Positions 14,698 to 23,315 are shown, counted from the stretch's first letter. The stretch is 64,000 nucleotides of DNA from Acidobacteriota bacterium (GCA_039683095.1 JBDKSB010000001.1:388567-452566); one strand, 5' to 3'. Notes: generated from the sequence alone by a model not told the origin. Translations and numbers: made by a program.

Positions 14698-16689
14698 CTA
14701 GCGGGCCCGGGCCCTGGCCGCGTACTCCCGCGACCTGGCCTCGTCGCCGACCCGCCGGTAGAGCTCGGCCAGAAGGCCCCAGCCGAGCGCCCGGCCCTCC
14801 GGGTCGAGATCGAGGTCGAGAGCCTTGAGGGTCAGGCCGATGGCCTCGTCATAGCGCTCGCCGCGGACGAGGTCGATCCGGGCCGCGTAGAGGTAGGGCA
14901 GGGCGAACTTCGGATCGACCTCCAGGCACTTGGCGAGAGCCTGCCTGGCCTTCTCGAGCTCCCCGACCGTCTGATACACCCGGGCCAGGTTGTAGAAGGC
15001 CTTGATGTGCCCCGGCGTCGTCTCGGTCTCGCGGATATATTCGGCCTCCGCCTCGGCCGGCCGGCCCTGCTTCTCGGCGATCCAGCCGAGCTTGTAGTGG
15101 GCGTTCATCAGCGCCGGGTTGAGGTCGAGGGCCCGGCGCAGGCTTTCCCCGGCCCGGACGAGGTCGTTCCTGGCGATGTAGCAGGCCCCGAGGATGTCGT
15201 AGGCGGCGGAAGTCCCTTCGGGGTCCCGGGCGACGATCTCCCCGACGGCCCGGATCGCGCCGTCGGCGTCGCCGCCGGCCTCCATCTCCCTGGCCCGGGC
15301 CAGATCGTTGTAGACGCCGATCCTGTCCTTCGGGTCGGGCAGGGTCTTGCCCCTGAGCCCGGCCGGGTCGGCGAACGATCCGACGTAGCCGAGGGCGGCC
15401 AGCTTTTCCCGCGTCTCGGCGTCGACGCCGGCCGCGGCGGCGTCGATCGCGCCGCGGCTCGAGTCGCGGATGAGCGCCTCGGCCGCGGCCCGCAGCTCCG
15501 CCGCTTCGCCCGGCCGCGCGCCGGCCAAGTTCGTCCTCTCGCCCGGGTCGGCGTCGAGATCGTAGAGCTCGGGAACCGGCGCCAGGATGATCTTGCGTCG
15601 GCCGTCCAGGACCGTCCGCAGCTCCGACCAGCCGTAGTGGAAGCGGGGATAATAGGTCTCGCTGTAGACGGGCCGGGGCCGCGGCGCGGCCCGGCCGAGG
15701 AGCGCCGGCAAAAGGCTCGAGCCCTGCACTTCGGCCGGGACGCGGAGGCCGGCCAGCCCGGCGACCGTAGGCAGGACGTCGACCAGCCCGACCGCGCCGG
15801 GAACGATCCTGCCCCGGAACTCCGGGAAGGGCGCGGCGACGATGAGCGGGACGCGGATGGCCGCGTCGTAGACGAAGAAGCCGTGCGTCCGCTCCCCGTG
15901 TTCGCCCAGGCTCTCGCCGTGGTCGCCGGCGATCACGACGAGCGATCTCCCCAGCAGCCCGTTCGCCTCGAGCGTGCGCCAGAGCCGCCCGAGCTGGGCA
16001 TCGACGAAGGCGATCGCGCCGAAATACAGCCGGCCGGCGTATTCGCGGTCATACGGCGGCGGGGGCTGGTAAGGCGCGTGCGGGTCGTAGATGTGGATCC
16101 AGGCGAAGAACTTCTTGCCCTTGCGAGACTCGATCCAGGGCAGGGCGGCGTCCAGGACCTCGTTGGCGGGACGCCGGACCGTGTCGAACGAGGCGGCCGC
16201 GAACCTGCTCAGCGCGAAATCGTCGAAGTAGGTCCCGAAGCCCTGGTTCAGGCCCCACTTCGAATCGAGCACCCAGGCTCCGAGAAAGGCCCCTGTCTCG
16301 TAGCCCTTCTCCCGGAAGAGCTCGGCCATCGTCGCCAGCTTCTGCGGCACGAGGAAGCTGCCGTTGTCGCGGACGCCGTGATAGAGCGGCAGCGTGCCGG
16401 TCATGAGCGTGACGTGGGAGGGGAGGGTCAGGGGCGTCTGGGCGTAGCATCGCTCGAACCGGGCGCCGCGGGCGGCGAACCGGTCGAGAACCGGGGTCCG
16501 GACATCCCGGCCCCCGTAGCAGGACAGGGTGTCGGCCCGGGTCGTGTCGAGGGTCACGAGGATGACGTTGAGATCGCGGGACGTTCCGGCGGGATCGAAG
16601 GCCGGCGGCCGGCGGAGGAGCAGGAGGGCGGCCCCGGCCGCGGCGATGACGCCGGCCGCGGCGACGATCGAACGAGCGTGGCCCTTCAT
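14698..16689 (-). CDS. Sulfatase-like (alkaline-phosphatase superfamily) protein with C-terminal TPR repeats
   Basis: This 663-residue protein has a hydrophobic N-terminal anchor or signal at residues 8-25, the sulfatase-fold domain to about 400, then four or more TPR units (for example AYDILGACYIARNDLVRAGE and AFYNLARVYQTVGELEKARQ). Metal sites are visible: VTLDTTRAD near the N-terminus and AGDHGESLGEHGE. At the nucleophile position of the C/S-x-P-S-R motif stands Thr88 (TLPSH), so it is not a formylglycine sulfatase. The superfamily's phosphoethanolamine and phosphoglycerol transferases use Thr, so a lipid or glycan phospho-transfer or phosphodiesterase role is plausible. It converges on the aminoacyl-PG operon. 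Confidence 0.8.
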   Translation of the reverse strand: MKGHARSIVAAAGVIAAAGAALLLLRRPPAFDPAGTSRDLNVILVTLDTTRADTLSCYGGRDVRTPVLDRFAARGARFERCYAQTPLTLPSHVTLMTGTLPLYHGVRDNGSFLVPQKLATMAELFREKGYETGAFLGAWVLDSKWGLNQGFGTYFDDFALSRFAAASFDTVRRPANEVLDAALPWIESRKGKKFFAWIHIYDPHAPYQPPPPYDREYAGRLYFGAIAFVDAQLGRLWRTLEANGLLGRSLVVIAGDHGESLGEHGERTHGFFVYDAAIRVPLIVAAPFPEFRGRIVPGAVGLVDVLPTVAGLAGLRVPAEVQGSSLLPALLGRAAPRPRPVYSETYYPRFHYGWSELRTVLDGRRKIILAPVPELYDLDADPGERTNLAGARPGEAAELRAAAEALIRDSSRGAIDAAAAGVDAETREKLAALGYVGSFADPAGLRGKTLPDPKDRIGVYNDLARAREMEAGGDADGAIRAVGEIVARDPEGTSAAYDILGACYIARNDLVRAGESLRRALDLNPALMNAHYKLGWIAEKQGRPAEAEAEYIRETETTPGHIKAFYNLARVYQTVGELEKARQALAKCLEVDPKFALPYLYAARIDLVRGERYDEAIGLTLKALDLDLDPEGRALGWGLLAELYRRVGDEARSREYAARARAR

Positions 16690-16746
16690 TTTCCCGGGGA
16701 GATTCTACCATAAAATCACGGCTGGACGGCGTCCCGGGCGCCGCGC

Positions 16747-16752
16747 TATACT
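16747..16752 (+). promoter_or_regulatory. Predicted -10 element of the enolase-superfamily gene
   Basis: TATACT lies 44 bp before the ATG. A weak -35-like TGGACG is at 16723-16728, 18 bp upstream. GGAGG then sits just before the start codon. Only the -10 is convincing. Confidence 0.35.
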
Positions 16753-16795
16753 CGGACGGTCCGCGATCATGAAGTCAGGTCCTACGGAGGTGCCC

Positions 16796-17944
16796 ATGCC
16801 CGAGACCGGATCGCCCGTCGCCGCCCTGGAGCGCCTGCCCGTTCCGAAGATCGATCACGCGGACCTGGTCACCGTCAAGCTGCCGTTCGTGGCCCCGTTC
16901 GGGACGAGCGTCTACACCTGGACGGCCAAGGAGGCGATGCTCCTGCGCCTCGAGGCGGACGGCTTCACCGCCTGGAGCGAATGCGTCTCCGATCCCGACC
17001 CGTACTACTTCTACGAGACGAACGGGACGGCCCGCCACATCATCCGGGATTTCCTCCTGCCGCTCGTCGAGCCGGGCCTGACGCTCGGCCAGCTTCAAGC
17101 AAAGTTCGGCCATGTCCGGGGCCACGGCATGGCCAAGGCCACGATCGAGAACGGGCTGCTCATCCTGATCGCCCTGCGGCAGGGGCTGCCGCTTCACGCC
17201 CTCCTGGGCCGGCCGGCCGCCAGGATCATGTCGGGCCTGAGCATCGGTCTCAAGGAAACGCCAGGCCAGCTCCTGGAGGCCGTCGAGCGGGCCGCGGCCA
17301 GGGGCTACCACCGGATCAAGATGAAGATCAGGAAGGGCCAGGACGTCGACTGGGTCCGGGCCGTGCGCCGGCGCTTCCCCGCGATCCGGCTGATGGCCGA
17401 CGCCAACGGCGACTACACGCTGGCCGACACGGACCTGCTGCGGCGGCTCGACGAGTTCGGCCTGATGATGATCGAGCAGCCCCTGTCCTACAGCGATATC
17501 TACGAGCACTCGCTCCTGCAGAAGGAGCTGAAGACGGCCGTCTGCCTCGACGAGTCCATCCACTCCCTGGCCGACGCGGCCGCGGCCCTGGCCCTCGGCG
17601 CCTGCCGCGTCATCAACATCAAGCAGGGCCGGGTCGGCGGCCTGATGGAGTCGATGAGGATCGCGAGCTACTGCGCCGAGCGCGGCGTCCCGGTCTGGTC
17701 CGGCGGCATGGACGAGACGGGCGTCGGCCGGGCCGTCAACATCCACCTTCAGACGGCCGAGGGCTTCACCCTGCCGGGCGACACCTCGGAGACGAGCAAC
17801 TACTTCGAACGCGACATCGCCGAGCCGCCGGTCGTCCTCGAGGCTGACGGGTTCATCGCCATCCCGCCCGGGCCGGGCCTGGGCGTCCGGGTCGTCCCCG
17901 AGCGCGTCCTCGAGCGGGCCGTCCGCTGGGAGCGGCTGCGCTGA
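16796..17944 (+). CDS. Enolase-superfamily enzyme of the OSBS/N-succinylamino acid racemase type
   Basis: This 382-residue muconate-lactonizing-subgroup enzyme has the catalytic lysine pair RIKMKIRKG, metal ligands in MADANGDY, MIEQPLS and CLDESIHS, and a second lysine in INIKQGRVGG. The capping motif WSGGMDETGVGRA resembles the GGM-x-ETG-x-GRA block of o-succinylbenzoate synthases and N-acylamino acid racemases. The ATG at 16796 follows a strong GGAGG; earlier in-frame codons are not conserved-looking. No menaquinone genes are nearby, so racemisation of N-acylated amino acids is at least as likely as menaquinone synthesis. It converges with the inositol-phosphate synthase gene at 3 bp distance. 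Confidence 0.82.
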   Translation: MPETGSPVAALERLPVPKIDHADLVTVKLPFVAPFGTSVYTWTAKEAMLLRLEADGFTAWSECVSDPDPYYFYETNGTARHIIRDFLLPLVEPGLTLGQLQAKFGHVRGHGMAKATIENGLLILIALRQGLPLHALLGRPAARIMSGLSIGLKETPGQLLEAVERAAARGYHRIKMKIRKGQDVDWVRAVRRRFPAIRLMADANGDYTLADTDLLRRLDEFGLMMIEQPLSYSDIYEHSLLQKELKTAVCLDESIHSLADAAAALALGACRVINIKQGRVGGLMESMRIASYCAERGVPVWSGGMDETGVGRAVNIHLQTAEGFTLPGDTSETSNYFERDIAEPPVVLEADGFIAIPPGPGLGVRVVPERVLERAVRWERLR

Positions 17945-17947
17945 ACC

Positions 17948-19294
17948 CTACTTCCCGCCGTTCTTCTCGAGGTCGTAGTAGTAATCGAGCCCGGTGTGGT
18001 GGATGAGGTCCTCGCGCATGAGGTAGCGCAGGGTGTTCATCAGCTTGTCCCGCTGGACGAAGAGATCGTTCTCGGGATAGAGGCCTTCCGGGACGATCGG
18101 GCTCTTGAAGTAGAAGGACAGCCACTCCTGGATGCCGTACATCCCGGCCCGCGAGGCCAGGTCGGTGAACAGGATGAGGTCGAGGACGACGGGCGCGGCC
18201 AGGATGGAATCGCGGCAGAGGAAGTTGACCTTGATCTGCATCGGGTAGTCCATCCAGCCGAAGATGTCGATGTTGTCCCACGACTCCTTGTTGTCGCCGC
18301 GCGGCGGATAGTAGTTGATCCGGATCTTGTGGTAGAGGTCGCCGTAGAGCTCGGGGTAGAGGTCCGGCCGGATGATGGTGTCGAGGACGCCGAGCTTGGA
18401 GATCTCCTTGGAGCGGAACGACTCGGGATCGTCCAGGACCTCGCCGTCACGGTTGCCGAGGATGTTGGTCGAGAACCAGCCCGAGATGCCCAGACCCCGG
18501 GCCGCGAAGCCGGGCGCCAGGATGGTCTTCATCAGGGTCTGGCCCGTCTTGAAGTCCTTGCCGCAGATGGGCACGCGGTTCTCGGCGGCCAGCTCGAGGA
18601 GGGCCGGGCAGTCCGTGGTGACGTGGGGGGCGCCGTTGATGTAGGGGATCTTCATCTTCAGCGCGGCGTAGGCGTAGATCTGGCTGGGGCTGATGTCGGG
18701 GGAGCTGGCCTCGAGCCCGGCCTCGAAGGCCTTGACCGAGGCGTGGCAGGCCTGGGGCTCCCGGTAGGCCTCGGTCGAGGCCGTCCAGCACATGACCAGG
18801 CGGTCGGCCTTGCGGCTGGTCCGGAAATCGTCGATGTCCTTCATCAGCATCTCGGCCAGGGCCCGCTTCGACGCGGCTTTCTTGACGTGCTTGCCGTCCA
18901 GGTTGCGGACGTATCTCCGGTCGAACACGGCGGGCATCGGCCGGATGGCCTCGAGCTCGTCCCGGACCGCCTCGATATGCTCGGGCTTGAGGACCTTGGC
19001 CTTGCGGGCGGCCTCGTAGGCGGTATCGGGGAAGCAGTCCCAGCCGCCGAAGACCATGTCGGCCGGGGCGGCCAGGGGGATGAAGTCCTTGACCGGCACG
19101 ACCCGTTTCTCGGTCCGCTTGCCCAGGCGGATCTTGCCCATCTGGGTCAGCGAGCCGATGGGCCGGGCCAGGCCCCGGCGGTGGGAGAACAGTCCGGTCA
19201 TCAGCGTCGAGGACACGGCCCCGATGCCGGGAATCAGCACGCCGAGTGTGCCGCGGGCCGGAACGATATCCGAGCCTCTCAAGATCTCTGACAT
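17948..19294 (-). CDS. ino1: myo-Inositol-1-phosphate synthase
   Basis: This 448-residue enzyme converts glucose-6-phosphate to inositol-1-phosphate using NAD+. The Rossmann start LIPGIGAVSSTLMTG matches the glycine-rich NAD loop. Later family blocks are visible: PYINGAPHVTTDCPALLELA, ICGKDFKTGQT, ISGWFSTNILGNRDG and the lysine-rich DYPMQIKVNFLCRDSILAAP. The ATG at 19294 lies 18 bp after a CDP-alcohol phosphotransferase gene on the same strand and has GGAG upstream, so the two are probably one transcript started at 20008. Its product is the common substrate for the cytidylyltransferase and phosphotransferase encoded alongside. Confidence 0.92.
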   Translation of the reverse strand: MSEILRGSDIVPARGTLGVLIPGIGAVSSTLMTGLFSHRRGLARPIGSLTQMGKIRLGKRTEKRVVPVKDFIPLAAPADMVFGGWDCFPDTAYEAARKAKVLKPEHIEAVRDELEAIRPMPAVFDRRYVRNLDGKHVKKAASKRALAEMLMKDIDDFRTSRKADRLVMCWTASTEAYREPQACHASVKAFEAGLEASSPDISPSQIYAYAALKMKIPYINGAPHVTTDCPALLELAAENRVPICGKDFKTGQTLMKTILAPGFAARGLGISGWFSTNILGNRDGEVLDDPESFRSKEISKLGVLDTIIRPDLYPELYGDLYHKIRINYYPPRGDNKESWDNIDIFGWMDYPMQIKVNFLCRDSILAAPVVLDLILFTDLASRAGMYGIQEWLSFYFKSPIVPEGLYPENDLFVQRDKLMNTLRYLMREDLIHHTGLDYYYDLEKNGGK

Positions 19295-19312
19295 TTCGAG
19301 CTCCTTTCGCGG

Positions 19313-20008
19313 TCAGGCCGCGGGCGGAGGGGTCTCCTCCGGACGCTTGAAGATCCAGAAACGGATGAAGCGATATATCATGTTGGGGACGGGAACGCAG
19401 ATCAGGATGGTGATGACCAGGTCCAGACGGTTGATGAGCGAAAAGACCAGTATGCCGAGGTAGACGAGGCCGCGGAAGTCGCCGCTGGCGCCCGACCCGG
19501 ACCTGAGCCCCCGGAATTCCCGCTCGAGATAATATTGAAGGACCTGGAGCATGTAGGCGGCCAGCCCGAACAGGCTGACGATGAAGAAGCCGAGCCGGCC
19601 GGATTGCAGGTAGTAGCCCGTGGCCATGGCCCCCATGACGCAGAAATCGGTCAGGCGGTCGAGATAGAGGTCGAGATAGGCGCCGAAGCGCGTGCACATG
19701 TTGCGCGAGCGGGCCAGCATGCCGTCGGCGCCGTCGAGCAGGGTGCTGGCGTAGATGGCCAGGCCGGCGATGACGAAGCTGCGGCGGGTCCCTCCCAGGA
19801 AGAAGCCGGCCCCGGCCAGTCCCAGGATGAAGGCGGCCACCGTCAGTTGGTTGGGCCGGAGCTTCAGCCGCACGGCGGCCCGGACGATCAGGGAAGCTAT
19901 GGGCCGGTTGATTAGCCGGTCGAGCTGGACGATCTTGGGGAAACGGGCGAGCAGGGGAGTCTTCAGCGAACCCTCGAAGTCGAAATCCTCGTTCACGGTA
20001 TCGGGCAT
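19313..20008 (-). CDS. CDP-alcohol phosphotransferase (DIPP- or phosphatidylinositol-phosphate-synthase-like)
   Basis: This 231-residue membrane enzyme carries a complete CDP-OH-P motif, Asp92-x2-Asp95-Gly-x2-Ala99-Arg100-x8-Gly109-x3-Asp113-x3-Asp117. The N-terminal stretch RPIASLIVRAAVRLKLRPNQLT resembles the DIPP synthase half of IPCT-DIPPS enzymes, which joins CDP-inositol and inositol-1-phosphate, and also other CDP-alcohol phosphotransferases. About six helices can be seen. It shares a divergent promoter region with the cytidylyltransferase-flippase gene and precedes inositol-1-P synthase. The product could be di-inositol phosphate (an osmolyte) or an inositol phospholipid. Sequence alone does not decide. 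Confidence 0.82.
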   Translation of the reverse strand: MPDTVNEDFDFEGSLKTPLLARFPKIVQLDRLINRPIASLIVRAAVRLKLRPNQLTVAAFILGLAGAGFFLGGTRRSFVIAGLAIYASTLLDGADGMLARSRNMCTRFGAYLDLYLDRLTDFCVMGAMATGYYLQSGRLGFFIVSLFGLAAYMLQVLQYYLEREFRGLRSGSGASGDFRGLVYLGILVFSLINRLDLVITILICVPVPNMIYRFIRFWIFKRPEETPPPAA

Positions 20009-20014
20009 TGAAAA

Positions 20015-20043
20015 ATTATAACACCCGCCCCGGGGAATATCAA
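20015..20043 (-). promoter_or_regulatory. Promoter giving a leaderless mRNA for the CDP-alcohol phosphotransferase-ino1 operon
   Basis: On the minus strand, TTGATA (20043-20038), a 17-bp spacer and a perfect TATAAT (20020-20015) precede the ATG at 20008 by six bases. The start nucleotide should be the A of the ATG. Confidence 0.75.
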
Positions 20044-20057
20044 ACGGGCCGAGGGCC

Positions 20058-20086
20058 TTGCCGGCTCGGCGGGCCTGTCCTATAAT
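20058..20086 (+). promoter_or_regulatory. Promoter of the cytidylyltransferase-flippase gene
   Basis: TTGCCG (20058-20063), a 17-bp spacer and a perfect TATAAT (20081-20086). Transcription should start near 20093, about 32 nt before the ATG. It is divergent from the leaderless promoter at 20015-20043, so a regulator bound between them could control both. Confidence 0.65.
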
Positions 20087-20124
20087 GGACGCTCGATCCG
20101 GCCCGCAGCGGCCTGTATCGATCC

Positions 20125-21933
20125 ATGAAAAACAAGAATATCAGTCATTTAGGGGCAGAAGCCGCTGGCCGGAAGGCGGACGCCGGGACGGCCGCGAGCT
20201 GCGTCATCATCGCCGCCGGCCGCGGCAGCCGGCTGGCCGGCCGGGCGCCGAGCAAGCCGCTGCTCGAGATCGCCGGAAAGGCCCTCATCGACCGGGCTAT
20301 CGAGGCCGCCCGGACCGCGGGGATCAGCCGGTTCGTCGTCGTCACCGGCTACGCCGGCGACGACGTCGAGCGCCATCTCCGGGCCCGGGCGGAGGCGGAA
20401 GGCCTCTCGATCGCCACCGTCCGCAATGACGAGTGGGAAAAGGAGAACGGGCTCTCGGTCCTCAAGGCCAGGCCCCTGGCCGGGGACCGGTTCCTGCTGG
20501 TCATGGCCGACCACCTTTTCGACCCGGCCCTGCTCGAGGGGCTGCGGCGCCGGCCGATCGCCGGGGACGAGGTCATCCTGGCGGTGGACGCCCGGACCGG
20601 GGCGAATCCCTATGTCGACCTGGCGGACGTCACCCGGGTCCGGGTCGTCGACGGGCGCATCGCCGCCATCGGCAAGAACATCCCCGAGTACGACGTCTTC
20701 GATACGGGCGCCTTTCTCTGCACCCCGGCCCTGTTCGAGGCGCTCGAGACGAGCCAGGCCCGGGGCGATTATTCCCTGTCCGGCGGCATCCGCGTTCTGG
20801 CCGAGCGTGGCAAGGCCCTGGCCTGGGACACGGGCGGGCTCTTCTGGCTCGATGTCGATGACGAACCTGCCCTGGCCAAGGCCGAGCAGGCCATTGCCGC
20901 GGGGCTCGCCGGCCCGGCGGCCCGCCGCCCGGCCGGGTGGCTCCGGAAGCGGCTTCGCCCGCTGCTCAGCGGGGCCGGGCTGTTGCTGCTCGTCTTCCTG
21001 GTGATGAAGATCGGGGCCGGCGCGATCCTCCGGCAGATGACCCGCTTCGGGCCCTGGTTCCTGTTCATCACTGGCCTCGCTTTCCTGTGGATCTTCCTCC
21101 AGGCCTGCGCCTGGTCCATCATCCAGGCTTCCCATTTCCGGCGGGTCCCGCTCCTGCAGCTCTTCCGGACCAAGATCATCAGCGACTCCCTGAACACGCT
21201 GCTGCCTTCGGCCAACATCGGCGGCGACGCCGCGCGGGCCTTCCTGATCAAGTCGCACGCCCCGCTGAAGGAAGGCATCCCGGGCGTGCTGGTCGACAAG
21301 ACGGTCGAAGCCTTCGCCGCGGCCCTCTTCCTGGCCACCGGGTTCCTCCTCGGCCTGACCGTGGTGCGGCTGCCGGCATGGATGGAGATCGTGGCCGCGA
21401 TCTGCCTGGCCGGCACGGTGGCCGGCATCGCCCTGTTCATCGTCCTCCAGCTGAAGGGCGCGCTCTGGACCATCGACCGGGTGGCCCGGATCTTCCCCAG
21501 CGTCCGGCGGCTGGCGGCGGGCCGCGAGCACCATATCCGCGATCTTGACGAGAACATCGGCACTGTCTACAAGCACCTGGACTTCCGGACCGTGGCGGCG
21601 ACGGCGCTCCATTACATCGCCCGGGCCCTGGGGGCGGTCGAGGTTTACACGATCATGAAGGTCCTGGGCGCCCCGCTATCGGCCGTCCAGGCCCTGTTCG
21701 CCTCGGCCGGCGTGACCATCATCAACACGGCCTTCTTCATCGTTCCCGGCCAGTTCGGGGTGCAGGAAAGCGCCCATATCCTGGTCGTCCGGATCCTGGG
21801 CTTCCCGGCGGCGCTGGGCCTGAGCCTCGGCGTCATCCGCCGCATCCGCAAGCTGGCCACGTCCGCCGTGGGGCTCGTCCTCTACGCGACGCACCCGAAG
21901 CCGCCGGCGCCCCCGAACGGCCGGCCGGGCTGA
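20125..21933 (+). CDS. Fusion of a CTP:inositol-1-phosphate cytidylyltransferase-like domain and an LPG_synthase_TM flippase-like domain
   Basis: This 602-residue two-domain protein has a nucleotidyltransferase domain at about residues 24-265: VIIAAGRGSRLAG with Lys44 in APSKPL, then RNDEWEKENGLSVLKA, FLLVMADHLFDP, AIGKNIPEYDVFDTGAFLC and WLDVDDEP. These blocks match the IPCT part of archaeal and thermophile IPCT-DIPPS enzymes that make CDP-inositol. From about residue 270 on there are some eight membrane helices of the same family as the MprF flippase (SLNTLLPSANIGGDAARAFL and FIVPGQFGVQES). It is divergent from the CDP-alcohol phosphotransferase and ino1 genes. The fusion suggests that the inositol product is a lipid moved across the membrane. 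No clear ribosome-binding site precedes the ATG. Confidence 0.82.
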   Translation: MKNKNISHLGAEAAGRKADAGTAASCVIIAAGRGSRLAGRAPSKPLLEIAGKALIDRAIEAARTAGISRFVVVTGYAGDDVERHLRARAEAEGLSIATVRNDEWEKENGLSVLKARPLAGDRFLLVMADHLFDPALLEGLRRRPIAGDEVILAVDARTGANPYVDLADVTRVRVVDGRIAAIGKNIPEYDVFDTGAFLCTPALFEALETSQARGDYSLSGGIRVLAERGKALAWDTGGLFWLDVDDEPALAKAEQAIAAGLAGPAARRPAGWLRKRLRPLLSGAGLLLLVFLVMKIGAGAILRQMTRFGPWFLFITGLAFLWIFLQACAWSIIQASHFRRVPLLQLFRTKIISDSLNTLLPSANIGGDAARAFLIKSHAPLKEGIPGVLVDKTVEAFAAALFLATGFLLGLTVVRLPAWMEIVAAICLAGTVAGIALFIVLQLKGALWTIDRVARIFPSVRRLAAGREHHIRDLDENIGTVYKHLDFRTVAATALHYIARALGAVEVYTIMKVLGAPLSAVQALFASAGVTIINTAFFIVPGQFGVQESAHILVVRILGFPAALGLSLGVIRRIRKLATSAVGLVLYATHPKPPAPPNGRPG

Positions 21934-21967
21934 CCTTCGGCCGCCGGCCCCGGGCCGCCCTCAGGCG

Positions 21968-21996
21968 TTGACAGGGCCGCCGGCCCGAAATATCAT
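21968..21996 (+). promoter_or_regulatory. Promoter of the C45-like hydrolase gene
   Basis: TTGACA (21968-21973), a 17-bp spacer and TATCAT (21991-21996). GGGAGGAG follows as ribosome-binding site before the ATG at 22020. Confidence 0.65.
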
Positions 21997-22019
21997 CGGC
22001 GGGAGGAGATCCCGAAACC

Positions 22020-23270
22020 ATGACCAATACCCGTTCCCTCGCCTTGAAAGCCGGGCTGATCGCGGCTGCGATAGCGCTGCTGGCCCCGTCCTCCGCGCCC
22101 TGCACGCTGGCCCTCGTCTCCGGCCGGGCCACGGCCAACGGCCGCCCGCTGATGTGGAAGAACCGCGACACGTCTGCCACGAACAACAAGCTGGCCTTCT
22201 TCAAGGGGCCGAAGTACGGCTTCATCGCCGTCGTCAACGCCGAGGACGCCGCTCCGGCGGCCGAGGTCTGGGGCGGCCAGAACGCCGCGGGCTTCGCCAT
22301 CATGAACTCCCAGGCCGACGACCTCGGCGACGCCGCGAAGAAGGTCGACGGCGGGGGGAACGGCGCTTTCATGAAGCTGGCCCTGGGCGAGTGCGCCACG
22401 ATCGGCGACTTCGAATCCCTGCTCGTCCGGGAGAAGGGGAAGTGGAACGTGGCCGCGAACTTCGGGGTCATCGACGCCGAGGGCGGCGCCTGCTTCTTCG
22501 AAACGGGGCGGGATTCGTTCGTCAAGTTCGACGCCCGCGACCCCAGGGTCGCCCCCTTCGGGACCATCGTCCGGACGAACTTCGCCTTCACCGCACCCGA
22601 TCTGATGCGGGGCGGCGGCTTCGACCGCTTCGAGCGCATAGGCCATCTCGTCGAGGCGGCCCGGGCCCAGGGTCGCCTCGACGCCCGCTTCATCCTGCGC
22701 CAGGCCGCGCGCGACCTCGTCCACGAAAAGCTCCATTCGAACCCCCTGTCCCGGCCGCTGCCGGACGACCCGGCCGCGCCGCTCTATGTCCACACCAACG
22801 ACACCATCAACCGCAACACCAGCGTTTCGGCCATGGTCTTCGAGGGCGCCCCGTCGCGCGACCGGGCCGACCTGGCGACCATGTGGGTGCTCCTCGGCCA
22901 GCCCGTGACCGGCGTCGCGGTGCCCGTCTGGCCGGCCTCGGGCGGCGTCCCGTCCGTGACGGCCGGCCCGGGGACGGCGCCCCTGAACGACGCCGCCCTG
23001 GCCATCGCCGCCTACCTCTACCCCGACCGGCGCGGCCGGATGTTCCAGTATCTTGACGTCACCCGGCTGCGGACCTACGGTGGCGACGGCGTCCTGCCCA
23101 AGCTCTTCCGGATCGAGGACCGGGCCCTGGAGCGGACGGCCGCGAAATGGGCCGAATGGGCGGCCAAGAAGCCGGCGCCCGCGGCCATGGCGGAATTCCA
23201 GGAAGCGCTGGCCTCCGAAGCGTACGAGTCGATGAAAAAGGAATTCGCCGATATCGTCCCGCGGCGGTAA
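22020..23270 (+). CDS. Exported Ntn-hydrolase, C45/penicillin-V-acylase-like
   Basis: This 416-residue protein has an N-terminal signal peptide (hydrophobic residues 11-26). The signal ends at ...SAPCTLALVSGRATANG, so cleavage could expose Cys28 as the N-terminal nucleophile. The following LMWKNRDTS matches the arginine/aspartate block of Ntn amidohydrolases (C45/C59, acyl-CoA:6-APA acyltransferase-like). Further family-like blocks are AGFAIMNSQ and FGVIDAEGGACFFET. Likely activity is hydrolysis of an amide or peptide in the periplasm. The substrate is unknown. It leads a set of exported peptidase genes on the same strand. Confidence 0.72.
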   Translation: MTNTRSLALKAGLIAAAIALLAPSSAPCTLALVSGRATANGRPLMWKNRDTSATNNKLAFFKGPKYGFIAVVNAEDAAPAAEVWGGQNAAGFAIMNSQADDLGDAAKKVDGGGNGAFMKLALGECATIGDFESLLVREKGKWNVAANFGVIDAEGGACFFETGRDSFVKFDARDPRVAPFGTIVRTNFAFTAPDLMRGGGFDRFERIGHLVEAARAQGRLDARFILRQAARDLVHEKLHSNPLSRPLPDDPAAPLYVHTNDTINRNTSVSAMVFEGAPSRDRADLATMWVLLGQPVTGVAVPVWPASGGVPSVTAGPGTAPLNDAALAIAAYLYPDRRGRMFQYLDVTRLRTYGGDGVLPKLFRIEDRALERTAAKWAEWAAKKPAPAAMAEFQEALASEAYESMKKEFADIVPRR

Positions 23271-23315
23271 TAGGCCGCCGGCGGCCCGGCGAGCCCGGGG
23301 CCGCGGGGGCTTTCC

